The notes: generated by a model from the sequence alone, not told the origin. 5,042 bases of DNA from an uncultured Oligoflexia bacterium (GCA_950060715.1 CATLVA010000158.1:1-5042), one strand, 5' to 3'; positions 1 through 5,042 are shown, counted from the stretch's first letter. A program made the numbers and translations.

Positions 1-208
1 GGTATTGTTTGGCAACAGAAACCACAAAACGTAAATTTGCTTTTGTTAATTTTTCAAGTGCACTCTGATCACCCGCTTTTATTTTCTGTGCTAATTCTAC
101 TTCTTCTTCAGCAGTTATTAAGTCAACTCTGCCTATTTCTTGTAAATACTTGTCCAGAGATGCAGTATCTCTGTTTGTAACCTGTTTGGTGATTTTTAAT
201 TGTCTCAT
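1..208 (-). CDS. rpoD: Primary RNA polymerase sigma factor RpoD/SigA, N-terminal 69 codons (runs off the window)
   Basis: The minus strand from ATG at 206-208 encodes a protein starting [20 protein letters not shown], continuing with [12 protein letters not shown], a run of acidic residues and [13 protein letters not shown] before leaving the window. This is sigma70 region 1.2 followed directly by the start of region 2.1. The lack of an acidic region 1.1 is typical of the short (about 290 aa) housekeeping sigma factor of Bacteroidota, and the sequence matches that family closely from memory. The protein directs core RNA polymerase to the bulk of promoters. The leader before the ATG is A/T-rich with no Shine-Dalgarno, as usual in Bacteroidota. 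It lies 76 bp downstream of the pnp stop codon on the same strand, a gene order I associate with Bacteroidota. The C-terminal three quarters (regions 2.2 to 4) are outside the window. Confidence 0.95.
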   Translation of the reverse strand, partial: MRQLKITKQVTNRDTASLDKYLQEIGRVDLITAEEEVELAQKIKAGDQSALEKLTKANLRFVVSVAKQY

Positions 209-232
209 AAAATAATTTTTAGATTAGTAAAC

Positions 233-250
233 TGTGCGCTTATACGCACA
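233..250. repeat. Inverted repeat in the pnp-rpoD spacer
   Basis: TGTGCG (233-238) and CGCACA (245-250) form a perfect 6-bp inverted repeat around a 6-nt centre. On the minus strand it covers the CGTA element of the proposed rpoD promoter and its likely start site. It could be an operator, or a small hairpin following pnp. No T tract follows on the minus strand, so a standard intrinsic terminator is unlikely. Confidence 0.5.
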
Positions 251-268
251 CATTTTAATAAGGTTACA
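243..268 (-). promoter_or_regulatory. Candidate ECF-type promoter for rpoD
   Basis: On the minus strand TGTAAC (268-263) is followed by exactly 16 bp and then CGTA (246-243). This matches the layout of extracytoplasmic-function sigma promoters such as the B. subtilis SigW class (TGAAAC-N16-CGTA) with one mismatch in the -35 element. It would start transcription near 236, about 28 nt before the rpoD ATG. I saw no convincing Bacteroidota housekeeping promoter (TTG / TAnnTTTG) in this spacer. The match is seen directly; its use in vivo is inferred. Confidence 0.4.
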
Positions 269-284
269 CAATTTTTTGAAAAAA

Positions 285-485
285 TTATGATTCTTTTCTT
301 TCAGGTCTTGGAAGTAGTGCTTTTCTAGATAGTTTCAGCTTTCCACTTCTTTCATCAATGGCGATAAGTTTCACTTCAATTTCATCCCCTTCTTTCAATA
401 CATCTTCCACATTTTCTACTCTTTCCCAGTTGATTTCAGAAATATGTAAAAGCCCATCTACATTATTGGCAATTCCAACAAAAGA
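285..485 (-). CDS. pnp: Polynucleotide phosphorylase, C-terminal S1-domain fragment, truncated by the left junction
   Basis: Minus-strand reading ending at TAA (285-287) gives [19 protein letters not shown], then a stretch including [12 protein letters not shown], and a tail [18 protein letters not shown]. This is the second half of the S1 RNA-binding domain and C-terminus of PNPase, the 3'-5' phosphorolytic exoribonuclease of RNA turnover. The full enzyme is about 700 aa; only about 65 residues remain. Homology is visible back to the FV preceding GIANN (about 480). Further upstream, where a glycine-rich loop, the KH domain and the catalytic RNase PH cores should be, the reading frame stays open to 563 but no longer resembles PNPase. 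The 5' end given is the approximate point where homology is lost, not a start codon. The adjoining rpoD supports a Bacteroidota origin. The open frame beyond 485 is antisense to the recombinase and should not be annotated. Confidence 0.88.
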   Translation of the reverse strand, partial: SFVGIANNVDGLLHISEINWERVENVEDVLKEGDEIEVKLIAIDERSGKLKLSRKALLPRPERKES

Positions 486-1542
486 AAAATCTGAGTTTGC
501 AACATTAGAGGAAGTTTGGGAGGTCATGCAGGCCTTCCACTTTCCTCTCCTAGCAACGACCACTCGGGAAGTCTGGAGAAGACGGTATCGCCTTCTTAAA
601 ACTCTTGAGCATCTTCACATGAATCAGATCACTCCAGGAAAGATTAGTGAATGGGTAACCTATTGGGTAGCCCACTTTTCAACTGAGGAGTATCGAACTT
701 CTGGCAGAGGTCGCGCAGGACGTTGCAATCTCAATAATGAGCTTAATATGTTTGTCACAATCTTTAATTGGTATAAAGAAAGTGAACAATTTGAAAAAGA
801 AGCTCTTTTGCTTACTTGTCCAGTTAAAAAGAAACATCGAAAGTTAGGTTTTATTAAGCCAGTTCCTGATAAAAAGAAGCAAATTGATCTTGAACATGCC
901 TTTATCTTTTTTGATTGCTTAAAGCCACTTTACCGCGATCTGGCCATGATGCAATTTTATTGTGCTGGGAGAATCGGAGAAATAGCTGGTTTACAGTGGT
1001 CAAATATTGATCTCGAAAACAGAAGGATGATGATCAGACACACTTGTATTTGGGACCAGACTAATAAAACATTTATTGAATTAAAGCCTTTTCCAAAAAA
1101 CAAAGAGCCAAGGCCTGTATTCATAACTGATGAAATCTATGAAGTTCTAAAAAAACGAGAAGCTTTTAGGATTTCATCTAATGACTATGTTTTTCATGTT
1201 GATGGCTTTCCGCTAAATTACGGTACAATTCAGTTAAACTACAGAGAGGCCCAAAGAAAAGGGAAATTACCATACTCAGGGACTCATATTCTTAGACATG
1301 GAATGGCCAAATTAGCTAGAAAAGTTGGTGGAGGACTTGATGCTGTTATTGCCATGACAGGGCACAAAGACTTAAAACTTGCAGACCACTACTCGACTTG
1401 TAACGAAGATGATCAAAAGGAATTTTCTCAAAAGATTATGAAGCATATTCGTGAAGTTAGAGACAAAGATACAAAGGAAAACGTAGTATCTTTTAGCAAT
1501 GTTGTATCGCTTTCAAGTTATAAAAGTGGTACATATAATTAA
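358..1542 (+). CDS. Tyrosine recombinase / phage-type integrase, 5' end replaced by unrelated sequence
   Basis: The frame encodes 394 aa with the full tyrosine-recombinase set: box I Arg205 in [10 protein letters not shown], a beta-hairpin Lys (247 or 249) in [13 protein letters not shown], His310 and Arg313 in HILRHG, His336 in TGHKD, and nucleophile Tyr345 in ADHYS. It would cut and rejoin DNA at paired recognition sites through a 3'-phosphotyrosine. Residues from about 45 to 160 fit an N-terminal core-binding (SAM-like) domain, including [13 protein letters not shown]; the catalytic domain follows. Codons 1 to about 42, including the ATG at 358, are the antisense of the pnp S1 region, so the native start and promoter are missing. 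No Shine-Dalgarno precedes the ATG. The open frame across the join appears fortuitous. The catalytic half looks intact. The style resembles recombinases I recall from Bacteriovorax/Bdellovibrio relatives, at modest confidence. It could be from a prophage, an integrative element or a single-gene mobile unit. Confidence 0.85.
   Translation: MAISFTSISSPSFNTSSTFSTLSQLISEICKSPSTLLAIPTKEKSEFATLEEVWEVMQAFHFPLLATTTREVWRRRYRLLKTLEHLHMNQITPGKISEWVTYWVAHFSTEEYRTSGRGRAGRCNLNNELNMFVTIFNWYKESEQFEKEALLLTCPVKKKHRKLGFIKPVPDKKKQIDLEHAFIFFDCLKPLYRDLAMMQFYCAGRIGEIAGLQWSNIDLENRRMMIRHTCIWDQTNKTFIELKPFPKNKEPRPVFITDEIYEVLKKREAFRISSNDYVFHVDGFPLNYGTIQLNYREAQRKGKLPYSGTHILRHGMAKLARKVGGGLDAVIAMTGHKDLKLADHYSTCNEDDQKEFSQKIMKHIREVRDKDTKENVVSFSNVVSLSSYKSGTYN
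475..495. other. Left chimeric junction (pnp fragment to recombinase)
   Basis: To the left, minus-strand PNPase homology holds to about 480. To the right, plus-strand recombinase-like coding begins by about 485. The two genes are on opposite strands and each loses a conserved part here. The exact base cannot be fixed without aligned relatives. Confidence 0.7.
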
Positions 1543-1546
1543 ATAA

Positions 1547-1589
1547 GGTCGGGAAAAGTCGGGATTTGTATATCCCGACCGTCACGACC
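1547..1589. repeat. Nested inverted repeats downstream of the recombinase (possible recombination site or hairpin)
   Basis: GTCGGGAT (1558-1565) and ATCCCGAC (1572-1579) are perfect 8-bp arms around a 6-nt centre TTGTAT. A second left arm GGTCGGGA (1547-1554) can compete for TCCCGACC (1573-1580), and GGTCG (1547-1551) can also pair with CGACC (1585-1589). It begins 5 bp after the recombinase stop. The 8-6-8 layout resembles the core crossover sites of tyrosine recombinases. Equally it is a stable RNA hairpin, but the downstream GTCACGACC has no T tract, so it is a poor Rho-independent terminator. Confidence 0.6.
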
Positions 1590-1617
1590 TCAACAATATT
1601 AACAGGATAGAAAAAAA

Positions 1618-2421
1618 TTGCCTGAACTACCCGAAGTCAAAACTATTCAAGACCAGCTGAATAAAATCACACCTTTTAAAATACTAAAGCGTGAACTCTC
1701 CCCTGTTTCAAACTCAATCGTTCACACTAAAATGGATAAGCTTGGAGGCAAGACTATTTTGGCGGTTAATCGCAGAGGAAAGATGCTCGACTTTCTGTTA
1801 GATGATGGGCGCCATATATTATCCCATTTAGGAATGACTGGAACTTGGTTAATTTCTAAAAATAAAATCAAAGAAAAACATACTCATGTTCAACTAACTG
1901 GAGAGGACTTCTACCTCGCCTATGTAGACCCTAGAAGATTTGGCCATATGTACCTGCTGGATGAATCTAGTGCAAATATAAAATTAAACGAACTAGGAAT
2001 GGATCTACTCGATCCTAAATTCACTTTAGAGTATTTTAAAGAAAATCTTCTTCGCTATCCCGAACGCTTTATTAAAGTGACCCTTCTTGATCAAAAGCTT
2101 TTTGCAGGAACAGGAAACTATATCGCAAATGAGATTTGTGCTCACGCAGGAGTCAGACCAGATAGACTGGTTAAAACCCTCACCCCGAAAGAGATCAAAA
2201 AACTTTACTTAGGTGTTTTTAAAGTTTTGGACCCTACGATTAATTCAGGCGGCACAACCTTTGCTGGCGGATACCGAGACACCACAGGAGAAAAAGGTGC
2301 GGGCGTAAACCACCTAGTGGTCTTCTATCAAAAGACCTGTCAGCTTTGTAAAAAAGCTGCTATAAAAAAAATCATCCTCGCCCAAAGAGGAACTTACTAC
2401 TGTCCGGAGTGCCAAAAATGA
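1618..2421 (+). CDS. mutM: Formamidopyrimidine-DNA glycosylase / AP lyase (Fpg, MutM)
   Basis: This 267-aa protein (E. coli MutM is 269) removes oxidised purines such as 8-oxoguanine and FapyG and nicks the abasic site by beta,delta-elimination. Family residues are all in place: N-terminal Pro2-Glu3 in PELPEV (catalytic amine and acid after Met removal), Lys55 in NRRGKML, His70 in LSHLGMTG, the DPRRFG strand (104-109), Asn167 in AGTGNYIANE within the helix-two-turn-helix, and a C-terminal zinc finger with Cys241, Cys244, Cys262 and Cys265 plus DNA-contacting Arg257 in QRGTYYCP. The start is TTG: any later start would delete the catalytic Pro-Glu, so TTG is effectively forced. A weak AGGA (1604-1607) lies 10 nt before it. 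The zinc-finger end overlaps the HAD gene, forming an operon. A Nei (endonuclease VIII) assignment is less likely given the overall Fpg spacing and PELPEV start. No promoter was confidently found in the 75-bp spacer. Confidence 0.96.
   Translation: MPELPEVKTIQDQLNKITPFKILKRELSPVSNSIVHTKMDKLGGKTILAVNRRGKMLDFLLDDGRHILSHLGMTGTWLISKNKIKEKHTHVQLTGEDFYLAYVDPRRFGHMYLLDESSANIKLNELGMDLLDPKFTLEYFKENLLRYPERFIKVTLLDQKLFAGTGNYIANEICAHAGVRPDRLVKTLTPKEIKKLYLGVFKVLDPTINSGGTTFAGGYRDTTGEKGAGVNHLVVFYQKTCQLCKKAAIKKIILAQRGTYYCPECQK
2406..2409 (+). promoter_or_regulatory. Ribosome binding site that fixes the HAD gene start
   Basis: GGAG at 2406-2409 lies 8 nt before ATG 2418-2420. The upstream in-frame GTG at 2409 overlaps this Shine-Dalgarno and is therefore an unlikely start. 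The ATG overlaps the mutM stop as ATGA, which favours translational coupling. Confidence 0.8.
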
Positions 2422-3041
2422 AAATACTAAATTGCGTACTTGATAGTTATGATGCCATTTTTTTTGACCTCGATGGAACACTTATTAACTCTATGCCGCT
2501 TCACAATCAAGCATGGATTGATACTTTCAAAGAAAATAACGTGGAGGTTCCTCTACAGTTTTTCTTTGAGACCGCAGGAATGTCGAGTCTTCGAATAGTT
2601 GAAATCATTAATGAGCGCCACGGACTTCAATTGAACCCTGAGGAAGTATCGAGAGTTAAACGAGATAAATATTTAATTCACCTAAACCAGGTCGAAGTCG
2701 TAGAAAAAGTCATCGAGATAGTAAAAGAGTATTATGGAAAACGTCCTCTAGGCATCATTACAGGTGGAAGCCATGAGGTTGTCGATCAACTCCTACCTAA
2801 GCTTGGGATCGATAAGTACTTTGATACTGTAATTTGTTCCGATGACACAAAAATAGGAAAAGATGGCAAAGAGCCTTATCTGCTTGCAACAAAAAACTTA
2901 AACGTCACTCCTGAAAAGTCTCTATTTTTTGATGATGGTGACGTAGGTTTAAAAGGTGCATTAAGTACCGGCATGGATGTCATTCATGTTGACGTGGAAG
3001 ATAAAAAAGTTTTTATGGGTTTTAAAAAGGCCCGCGACTAG
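2418..3041 (+). CDS. HAD-superfamily phosphatase/phosphomutase, YqaB / beta-phosphoglucomutase-like
   Basis: The 207-aa protein has the four HAD motifs. Motif I is FFDLDGTLINS, with nucleophile Asp17 and acid/base Asp19. Motif II is Thr115 in GIITGGS, motif III is Lys151 in GKEPYLLA, and motif IV is FFDDGDVG with Asp172-Asp173 for Mg2+. The MPLHNQAW segment after motif I, the alpha-helical cap between motifs I and II (about residues 25-85), and the motif IV sequence followed by GALSTGMDVIHVDV resemble E. coli YqaB, a fructose-1-phosphatase-like enzyme, and the beta-phosphoglucomutase group. A cytosolic sugar-phosphate phosphatase is the best guess; the exact substrate cannot be read from sequence. 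A small extra turn (DDTKIGKDGKEP) replaces the usual KGKPAPD around motif III. The gene overlaps mutM by ATGA and its stop codon lies in the loop of the following terminator. Confidence 0.9.
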   Translation: MKILNCVLDSYDAIFFDLDGTLINSMPLHNQAWIDTFKENNVEVPLQFFFETAGMSSLRIVEIINERHGLQLNPEEVSRVKRDKYLIHLNQVEVVEKVIEIVKEYYGKRPLGIITGGSHEVVDQLLPKLGIDKYFDTVICSDDTKIGKDGKEPYLLATKNLNVTPEKSLFFDDGDVGLKGALSTGMDVIHVDVEDKKVFMGFKKARD

Positions 3042-3062
3042 AGCGCCGCAGGCCATATTTTT
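3024..3062. terminator. Bidirectional intrinsic terminator between the convergent HAD and choice-of-anchor B genes
   Basis: GGCCCGCG (3029-3036) pairs with CGCAGGCC (3047-3054) with one C/A mismatch, around a 10-nt loop. AAAAA (3024-3028) precedes the stem and TTTTT (3058-3062) lies just after it, so either strand yields a GC-rich hairpin followed by U residues. The HAD stop TAG (3039-3041) is in the loop, and the minus-strand gene's TAA (3061-3063) lies immediately outside. One element therefore can serve both converging genes. Confidence 0.75.
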
Positions 3063-4248
3063 ATAAATTTGGTCTAACTAAATAAAGTGTCCCGTTAATT
3101 CCGGCCACGGCCACTGTTCCTGATTTAAAATAAGGAAAAATAGACCATACACCTTCAAACTCAGCAGAGTCATCATTTGGCATAATATCTAAACTTCCTA
3201 CTTCAGTTAGCTTTCCTTTATGAACATCTTTAAGATCAAGAATTCTTAGTCCAGCTGTATAGTTCGCTTGATAAACGTATCCATCCTTAACATACATATT
3301 GTGATCAATTGCAGCTGTCTGATGATGGTGAGTTGCAAAATGCTTAGGGTTTTTAAGGTCAGAAAAATCCCAAATAAATGTTTTCGTATTTACCCCGTAG
3401 CGTTGCTCATCTAGTTCATCTCCTAGAAGAAAATAATGATGATCTTCCGTTAGCCAACCTTGGTGCGTATATTTTACTCCTTGGTAGCTTGCAACTGAAA
3501 TTTGATAAGGTTTTGTTTTATCTGTTACGTCGACAATATTAACTGTGTCTTCATTTGAAGAAATACAAATCTCTTTGCCTAAAAACCTTGTATCCGGCCC
3601 GTTGTAAACCACACATTGTACGTCGTGAGTATAAGCATCTCCATGTTTATTCGTTCTTGGAAGCTCATATACTCCGCGGCCCACGCAGTTTACAAATTTG
3701 GGATTTTTAGGATCTTGAATATTCATAATATGAAGTCCACCATCACAAGTTGAAGTTCCAACTCCATAAGCGTAACCCGTGTCTTCATTAATCGCGATAT
3801 TATGGGCATTTCCAAATTTTGCGTAATGAACATCTGGCTTTAGCACTTCCACAGTTTTTCCAGTCATGCCTCTTAGCCTAGTCAGATCAAAAACCTGCAT
3901 CCCATGACGAAAAGCCTCAGAAACGATAAAAGCATGATCCTTATAGACTTTCATATCACGCCAAGTTGATGACCAAGTCTGAGTTTTAATATCAGCAATA
4001 TGGATTGGTTGAGATGGATCAGTCACGTCAACGATTGAAGACTTATTATTTAATCCCATGATGGCGTATTCTTTACCAGTAAGAGAATCAGTCCATCCCC
4101 AAATATCATTTCCTCTTTTTGAACTAACGCCTGATTTATTAAGGTCAATGCTTCCTGTGAGCATTACGTTGGTTGCTCTTGGAACTCCATATTCAGCAAA
4201 AGCACTAAGTGACATTAAGGCTGCCATCGCCCCGATTAGTTTTTTCAC
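3061..4248 (-). CDS. Exported choice-of-anchor B family protein (LVIVD-type beta-propeller)
   Basis: A 395-aa protein beginning MKKLIGAMAALMSLSAFA and then EYG, a standard Sec signal peptide with an AFA cleavage site. The mature part carries repeated propeller-like units with family hallmarks: WGWTDSLTGKEYAIMGL, SSIVDVTDPSQP, TWRDMKVYKDHAFIVSEA, MQVFDLTRLRG, FGNAHNIAINEDTGYAYGVG, YTHDVQCVVYNGPDTRF, EDTVNIVDVTDKTKP, YTHQGWLTEDHHYFLLGDEL, TAAIDHNMYV and YTAGLRILDLKD. These match the choice-of-anchor B family, whose biochemical role is not established to my knowledge. Members often end in different surface anchors; this one stops at LVRPNL with no anchor or sorting tail, so a periplasmic or secreted protein is likely. 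Four Cys in the mature part could form disulfides. The start is taken as GTG at 4246-4248: AAAGGAG (4260-4254) lies 5 nt upstream, whereas the GTG six bases earlier overlaps that Shine-Dalgarno. Confidence 0.88.
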   Translation of the reverse strand: MKKLIGAMAALMSLSAFAEYGVPRATNVMLTGSIDLNKSGVSSKRGNDIWGWTDSLTGKEYAIMGLNNKSSIVDVTDPSQPIHIADIKTQTWSSTWRDMKVYKDHAFIVSEAFRHGMQVFDLTRLRGMTGKTVEVLKPDVHYAKFGNAHNIAINEDTGYAYGVGTSTCDGGLHIMNIQDPKNPKFVNCVGRGVYELPRTNKHGDAYTHDVQCVVYNGPDTRFLGKEICISSNEDTVNIVDVTDKTKPYQISVASYQGVKYTHQGWLTEDHHYFLLGDELDEQRYGVNTKTFIWDFSDLKNPKHFATHHHQTAAIDHNMYVKDGYVYQANYTAGLRILDLKDVHKGKLTEVGSLDIMPNDDSAEFEGVWSIFPYFKSGTVAVAGINGTLYLVRPNL

Positions 4249-4253
4249 ATTCA

Positions 4254-4260
4254 CTCCTTT
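4254..4260 (-). promoter_or_regulatory. Ribosome binding site deciding the choice-of-anchor B start
   Basis: On the minus strand AAAGGAG occupies 4260-4254, with TGAAT before GTG at 4248-4246. The in-frame GTG at 4254-4252 uses the last G of the Shine-Dalgarno and so cannot be served by it. The later GTG also gives a normal MKK signal-peptide start. Confidence 0.75.
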
Positions 4261-4274
4261 GAATTAGTTCTTAT

Positions 4275-4303
4275 ATTTTCTAGTGGGAAAGACAGCTTTT
4301 CAA
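4275..4303 (-). promoter_or_regulatory. Possible sigma70 promoter for the choice-of-anchor B gene
   Basis: On the minus strand TTGAAA (4303-4298) is followed by 17 bp and GAAAAT (4280-4275). The -35 matches 5 of 6 and the -10 only 4 of 6 consensus positions. It is the best-spaced candidate upstream of this gene but is weak. Confidence 0.3.
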
Positions 4304-4305
4304 GT

Positions 4306-4322
4306 ATGTAAGACGATGTAAG
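4306..4322. repeat. Direct repeat ATGTAAG x2, possible regulator site
   Basis: ATGTAAG occurs at 4306-4312 and 4316-4322, a 10-bp period (one helical turn). It lies between the two divergent promoter candidates, 11 bp before the rightward -35. Tandem half-sites at this spacing are typical of OmpR/PhoB-family response regulators; the regulator here is unknown. Confidence 0.4.
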
Positions 4323-4333
4323 GTGCCCCAAAG

Positions 4334-4362
4334 TTGTCAGTCAATTACCACATACCTACACT
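4334..4362 (+). promoter_or_regulatory. Sigma70 promoter for the Met/His-rich exported protein
   Basis: TTGTCA (4334-4339), 17-bp spacer, TACACT (4357-4362). The -35 matches 5 of 6 positions and the -10 matches 4 of 6, with ideal spacing. Transcription would begin near 4369, leaving a leader of only about 15 nt that contains AAGGAG (4372-4377), 6 nt before the ATG. Confidence 0.6.
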
Positions 4363-4383
4363 ATTATTATTAAGGAGCAAAAG

Positions 4384-4926
4384 ATGAAATTATTAATACT
4401 TCTAGCAACTATTTTAGTCGGATTTAATTCTCATGCCCAGATGTATGATGATGTGAAAGCTCATTTTAGAATCAACGCTAAAGACACTAATATGCTTATG
4501 CCAAATAAACCGACTACGGTTGAAGTTTGGTTTACTGACTCCCAGTCAGGCGAAGTTATAAAAGACTATAAAGAAATGCACGGAAAGCTTATGCATATGG
4601 TTCTTATTAAAAAAGACCTCTCAGTCTTTAAACATATTCATCCCTATTTTGAGCCAGTGACCGGAAGATTTGCGATCACACTCAATATGCCGCTATCTGA
4701 TCCAGATAATTTTCACTTAAAAGATGCTTTGACGGAACCAGGTATGTATATGCTAATGGCCGATGTGGAACCACACGGTTACGGTATGCGAATGGCGCAC
4801 AAAATGATCATGGCCCATGGAAACCAAGTCGTAAAACCTCTTGAAATCGATCCGGCTGTAGGAAATAAATCAATAAAAACTTTATTCAAATCTATTATAT
4901 CACGTTTTTTTAAAGCATTAATATAA
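4384..4926 (+). CDS. Exported Met/His-rich protein, putative metal-binding (YtkA-like fold), C-terminus not native
   Basis: The ATG follows AAGGAG by 6 nt and opens a Sec signal peptide, MKLLILLATILVGFNSHA, with cleavage before QMYDD. The mature domain (about residues 25-150) reads as a small beta-sandwich with segments MPNKPTTVEVWF, MHGKLMHMVLI, DLSVFKHIHP and EPGMYMLMADVEPHG, then MRMAHKMIMAHG. The pattern in which a membrane- or metal-related protein says how it acts on LxxFxHIHP and later PGxYxLxAD resembles YtkA-like and copper-resistance-associated periplasmic domains. The dense Met and His clusters (65-72, 84-86, 121-145) suggest binding of copper or another soft metal, an inference. 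Residues after about 156 are the antisense of an amine oxidase fragment across the right junction, so the true C-terminus, stop and any downstream gene are absent. It diverges from the choice-of-anchor B gene and may share its regulation. Confidence 0.7.
   Translation: MKLLILLATILVGFNSHAQMYDDVKAHFRINAKDTNMLMPNKPTTVEVWFTDSQSGEVIKDYKEMHGKLMHMVLIKKDLSVFKHIHPYFEPVTGRFAITLNMPLSDPDNFHLKDALTEPGMYMLMADVEPHGYGMRMAHKMIMAHGNQVVKPLEIDPAVGNKSIKTLFKSIISRFFKALI
4845..4860. other. Right chimeric junction (Met/His-rich gene to amine oxidase fragment)
   Basis: Plus-strand coding similarity fades after residue about 156 (KPLEID), and minus-strand amine oxidase similarity ends at about 4851 (FPTAG). The two readings are on opposite strands and each is cut inside a gene. 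Precise breakpoint uncertain by about 10 bases. Confidence 0.65.
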
Positions 4927-5042
4927 TCAGGATGAGATTTCAGAAGATCAACTACTTCTTCTAGCTCCTCATCCATAAAACGTGGTTGAACATTAATTAT
5001 GTGATTCCAAGATATTAGACGATTTTCATTTAAAGAAATAAT
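4851..5042 (-). CDS. Copper amine oxidase (primary-amine oxidase), interior fragment
   Basis: The minus strand from the window end is open and reads IISLNENRLISWNHIINVQP, RFMDEELEEVVDLLKSHPDY, INALKKRDIIDLNKVFIDLF, PTAG. This corresponds to the N-terminal (N2/N3) region of topaquinone copper amine oxidases. There a beta-strand pair with a conserved 'V.S..W' pattern is followed by a helix 'EEFEEVVELLKSDPRVIEALKKRGI' in type and a 'VxVDPxSAG' strand. Arthrobacter amine oxidase has the same order. The enzyme oxidises primary amines to aldehydes with release of ammonia and hydrogen peroxide. Only about 64 of some 650 residues are present; none of the catalytic region (topaquinone Tyr, copper His) is in the window. 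The fragment starts outside the window and is cut at about 4851. The ATG-initiated frame at 4976 is internal, not a real start, and codons past 4851 are antisense to the neighbouring gene. Confidence 0.75.

Noticed and set aside
486..563. Upstream part of the minus-strand frame continuing from pnp
   Set aside because: It does not resemble PNPase and is antisense to the recombinase core-binding domain.
1547..1589. Integron attC site or CRISPR repeat
   Set aside because: No attC core GTTRRRY/RYYYAAC pair and no repeated unit with spacers; only one inverted-repeat cluster is present.
4058..4267. Plus-strand 69-aa reading frame
   Set aside because: It is antisense to the signal peptide and N-terminus of the choice-of-anchor B gene, with no Shine-Dalgarno or recognisable domain.
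485..4850. The central block as an integrative element or genomic island inserted in a Bacteroidota chromosome
   Set aside because: The two flanks belong to different genes (pnp and amine oxidase), no terminal direct or inverted repeats were seen at the joins, and the recombinase itself is cut at the edge. The cargo is ordinary housekeeping-type genes.
4384..5042. A functional link between the Met/His-rich (copper-like) protein and the copper amine oxidase
   Set aside because: The adjacency is created by the right junction and the oxidase fragment is inverted and truncated, so proximity carries no functional information.
1..5042. A toxin-antitoxin, defence or other novel multi-gene system
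   Set aside because: All sizeable genes fall in known families and no small unexplained co-oriented genes sit beside the recombinase.

Overview
The window looks like a composite of three sequence blocks, not one continuous native locus. Block A (1 to about 485) reads on the minus strand as the last S1-domain residues of polynucleotide phosphorylase (pnp), followed by the first 69 codons of the primary sigma factor rpoD. The short sigma factor lacking region 1.1, the pnp-rpoD order and an A/T-rich leader without a Shine-Dalgarno all point to Bacteroidota. Block B (about 485 to about 4850) carries a tyrosine recombinase, fpg/mutM, a YqaB-like HAD phosphatase, a convergent exported choice-of-anchor B protein, and a divergent exported Met/His-rich protein. 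At least three of its four intact or recognisable starts have clear GGAG-type ribosome binding sites. Its gene families suggest a proteobacterium-like or Bdellovibrionota (Bacteriovorax-like) source, a moderate-to-low confidence inference from remembered family resemblance. Block C (about 4850 to 5042) is an interior minus-strand fragment of a copper amine oxidase, of unknown source.

Layout of block B: the recombinase (to 1542) is followed by a strong inverted repeat (1547-1589). Then come fpg (TTG start, 1618) and the HAD gene, overlapping by ATGA and so probably translationally coupled. A hairpin with A and T tracts (3024-3062) overlaps the HAD stop codon and can terminate both the HAD gene and the converging choice-of-anchor B gene (3061-4248, minus). 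The 135-bp divergent spacer holds a good sigma70 promoter for the rightward Met/His-rich gene, a weaker leftward promoter, and a 7-bp direct repeat at 10-bp period that may be a regulator site.

Functionally, Fpg excises oxidised purines and the HAD enzyme is a small-molecule phosphatase or phosphomutase; they share an operon but no obvious pathway. The two exported proteins sit on a shared divergent regulatory region and may both act in the periplasm; the Met/His content of the second suggests copper or another soft metal.

Both outer joins cut through conserved domains with no sign of an orderly insertion, so amplification or assembly chimerism is the leading explanation. The recombinase N-terminus before about residue 42 and the Met/His-rich protein C-terminus after about residue 156 should not be trusted. 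I saw no CRISPR array, RNA gene, complete insertion sequence or convincing new defence system.
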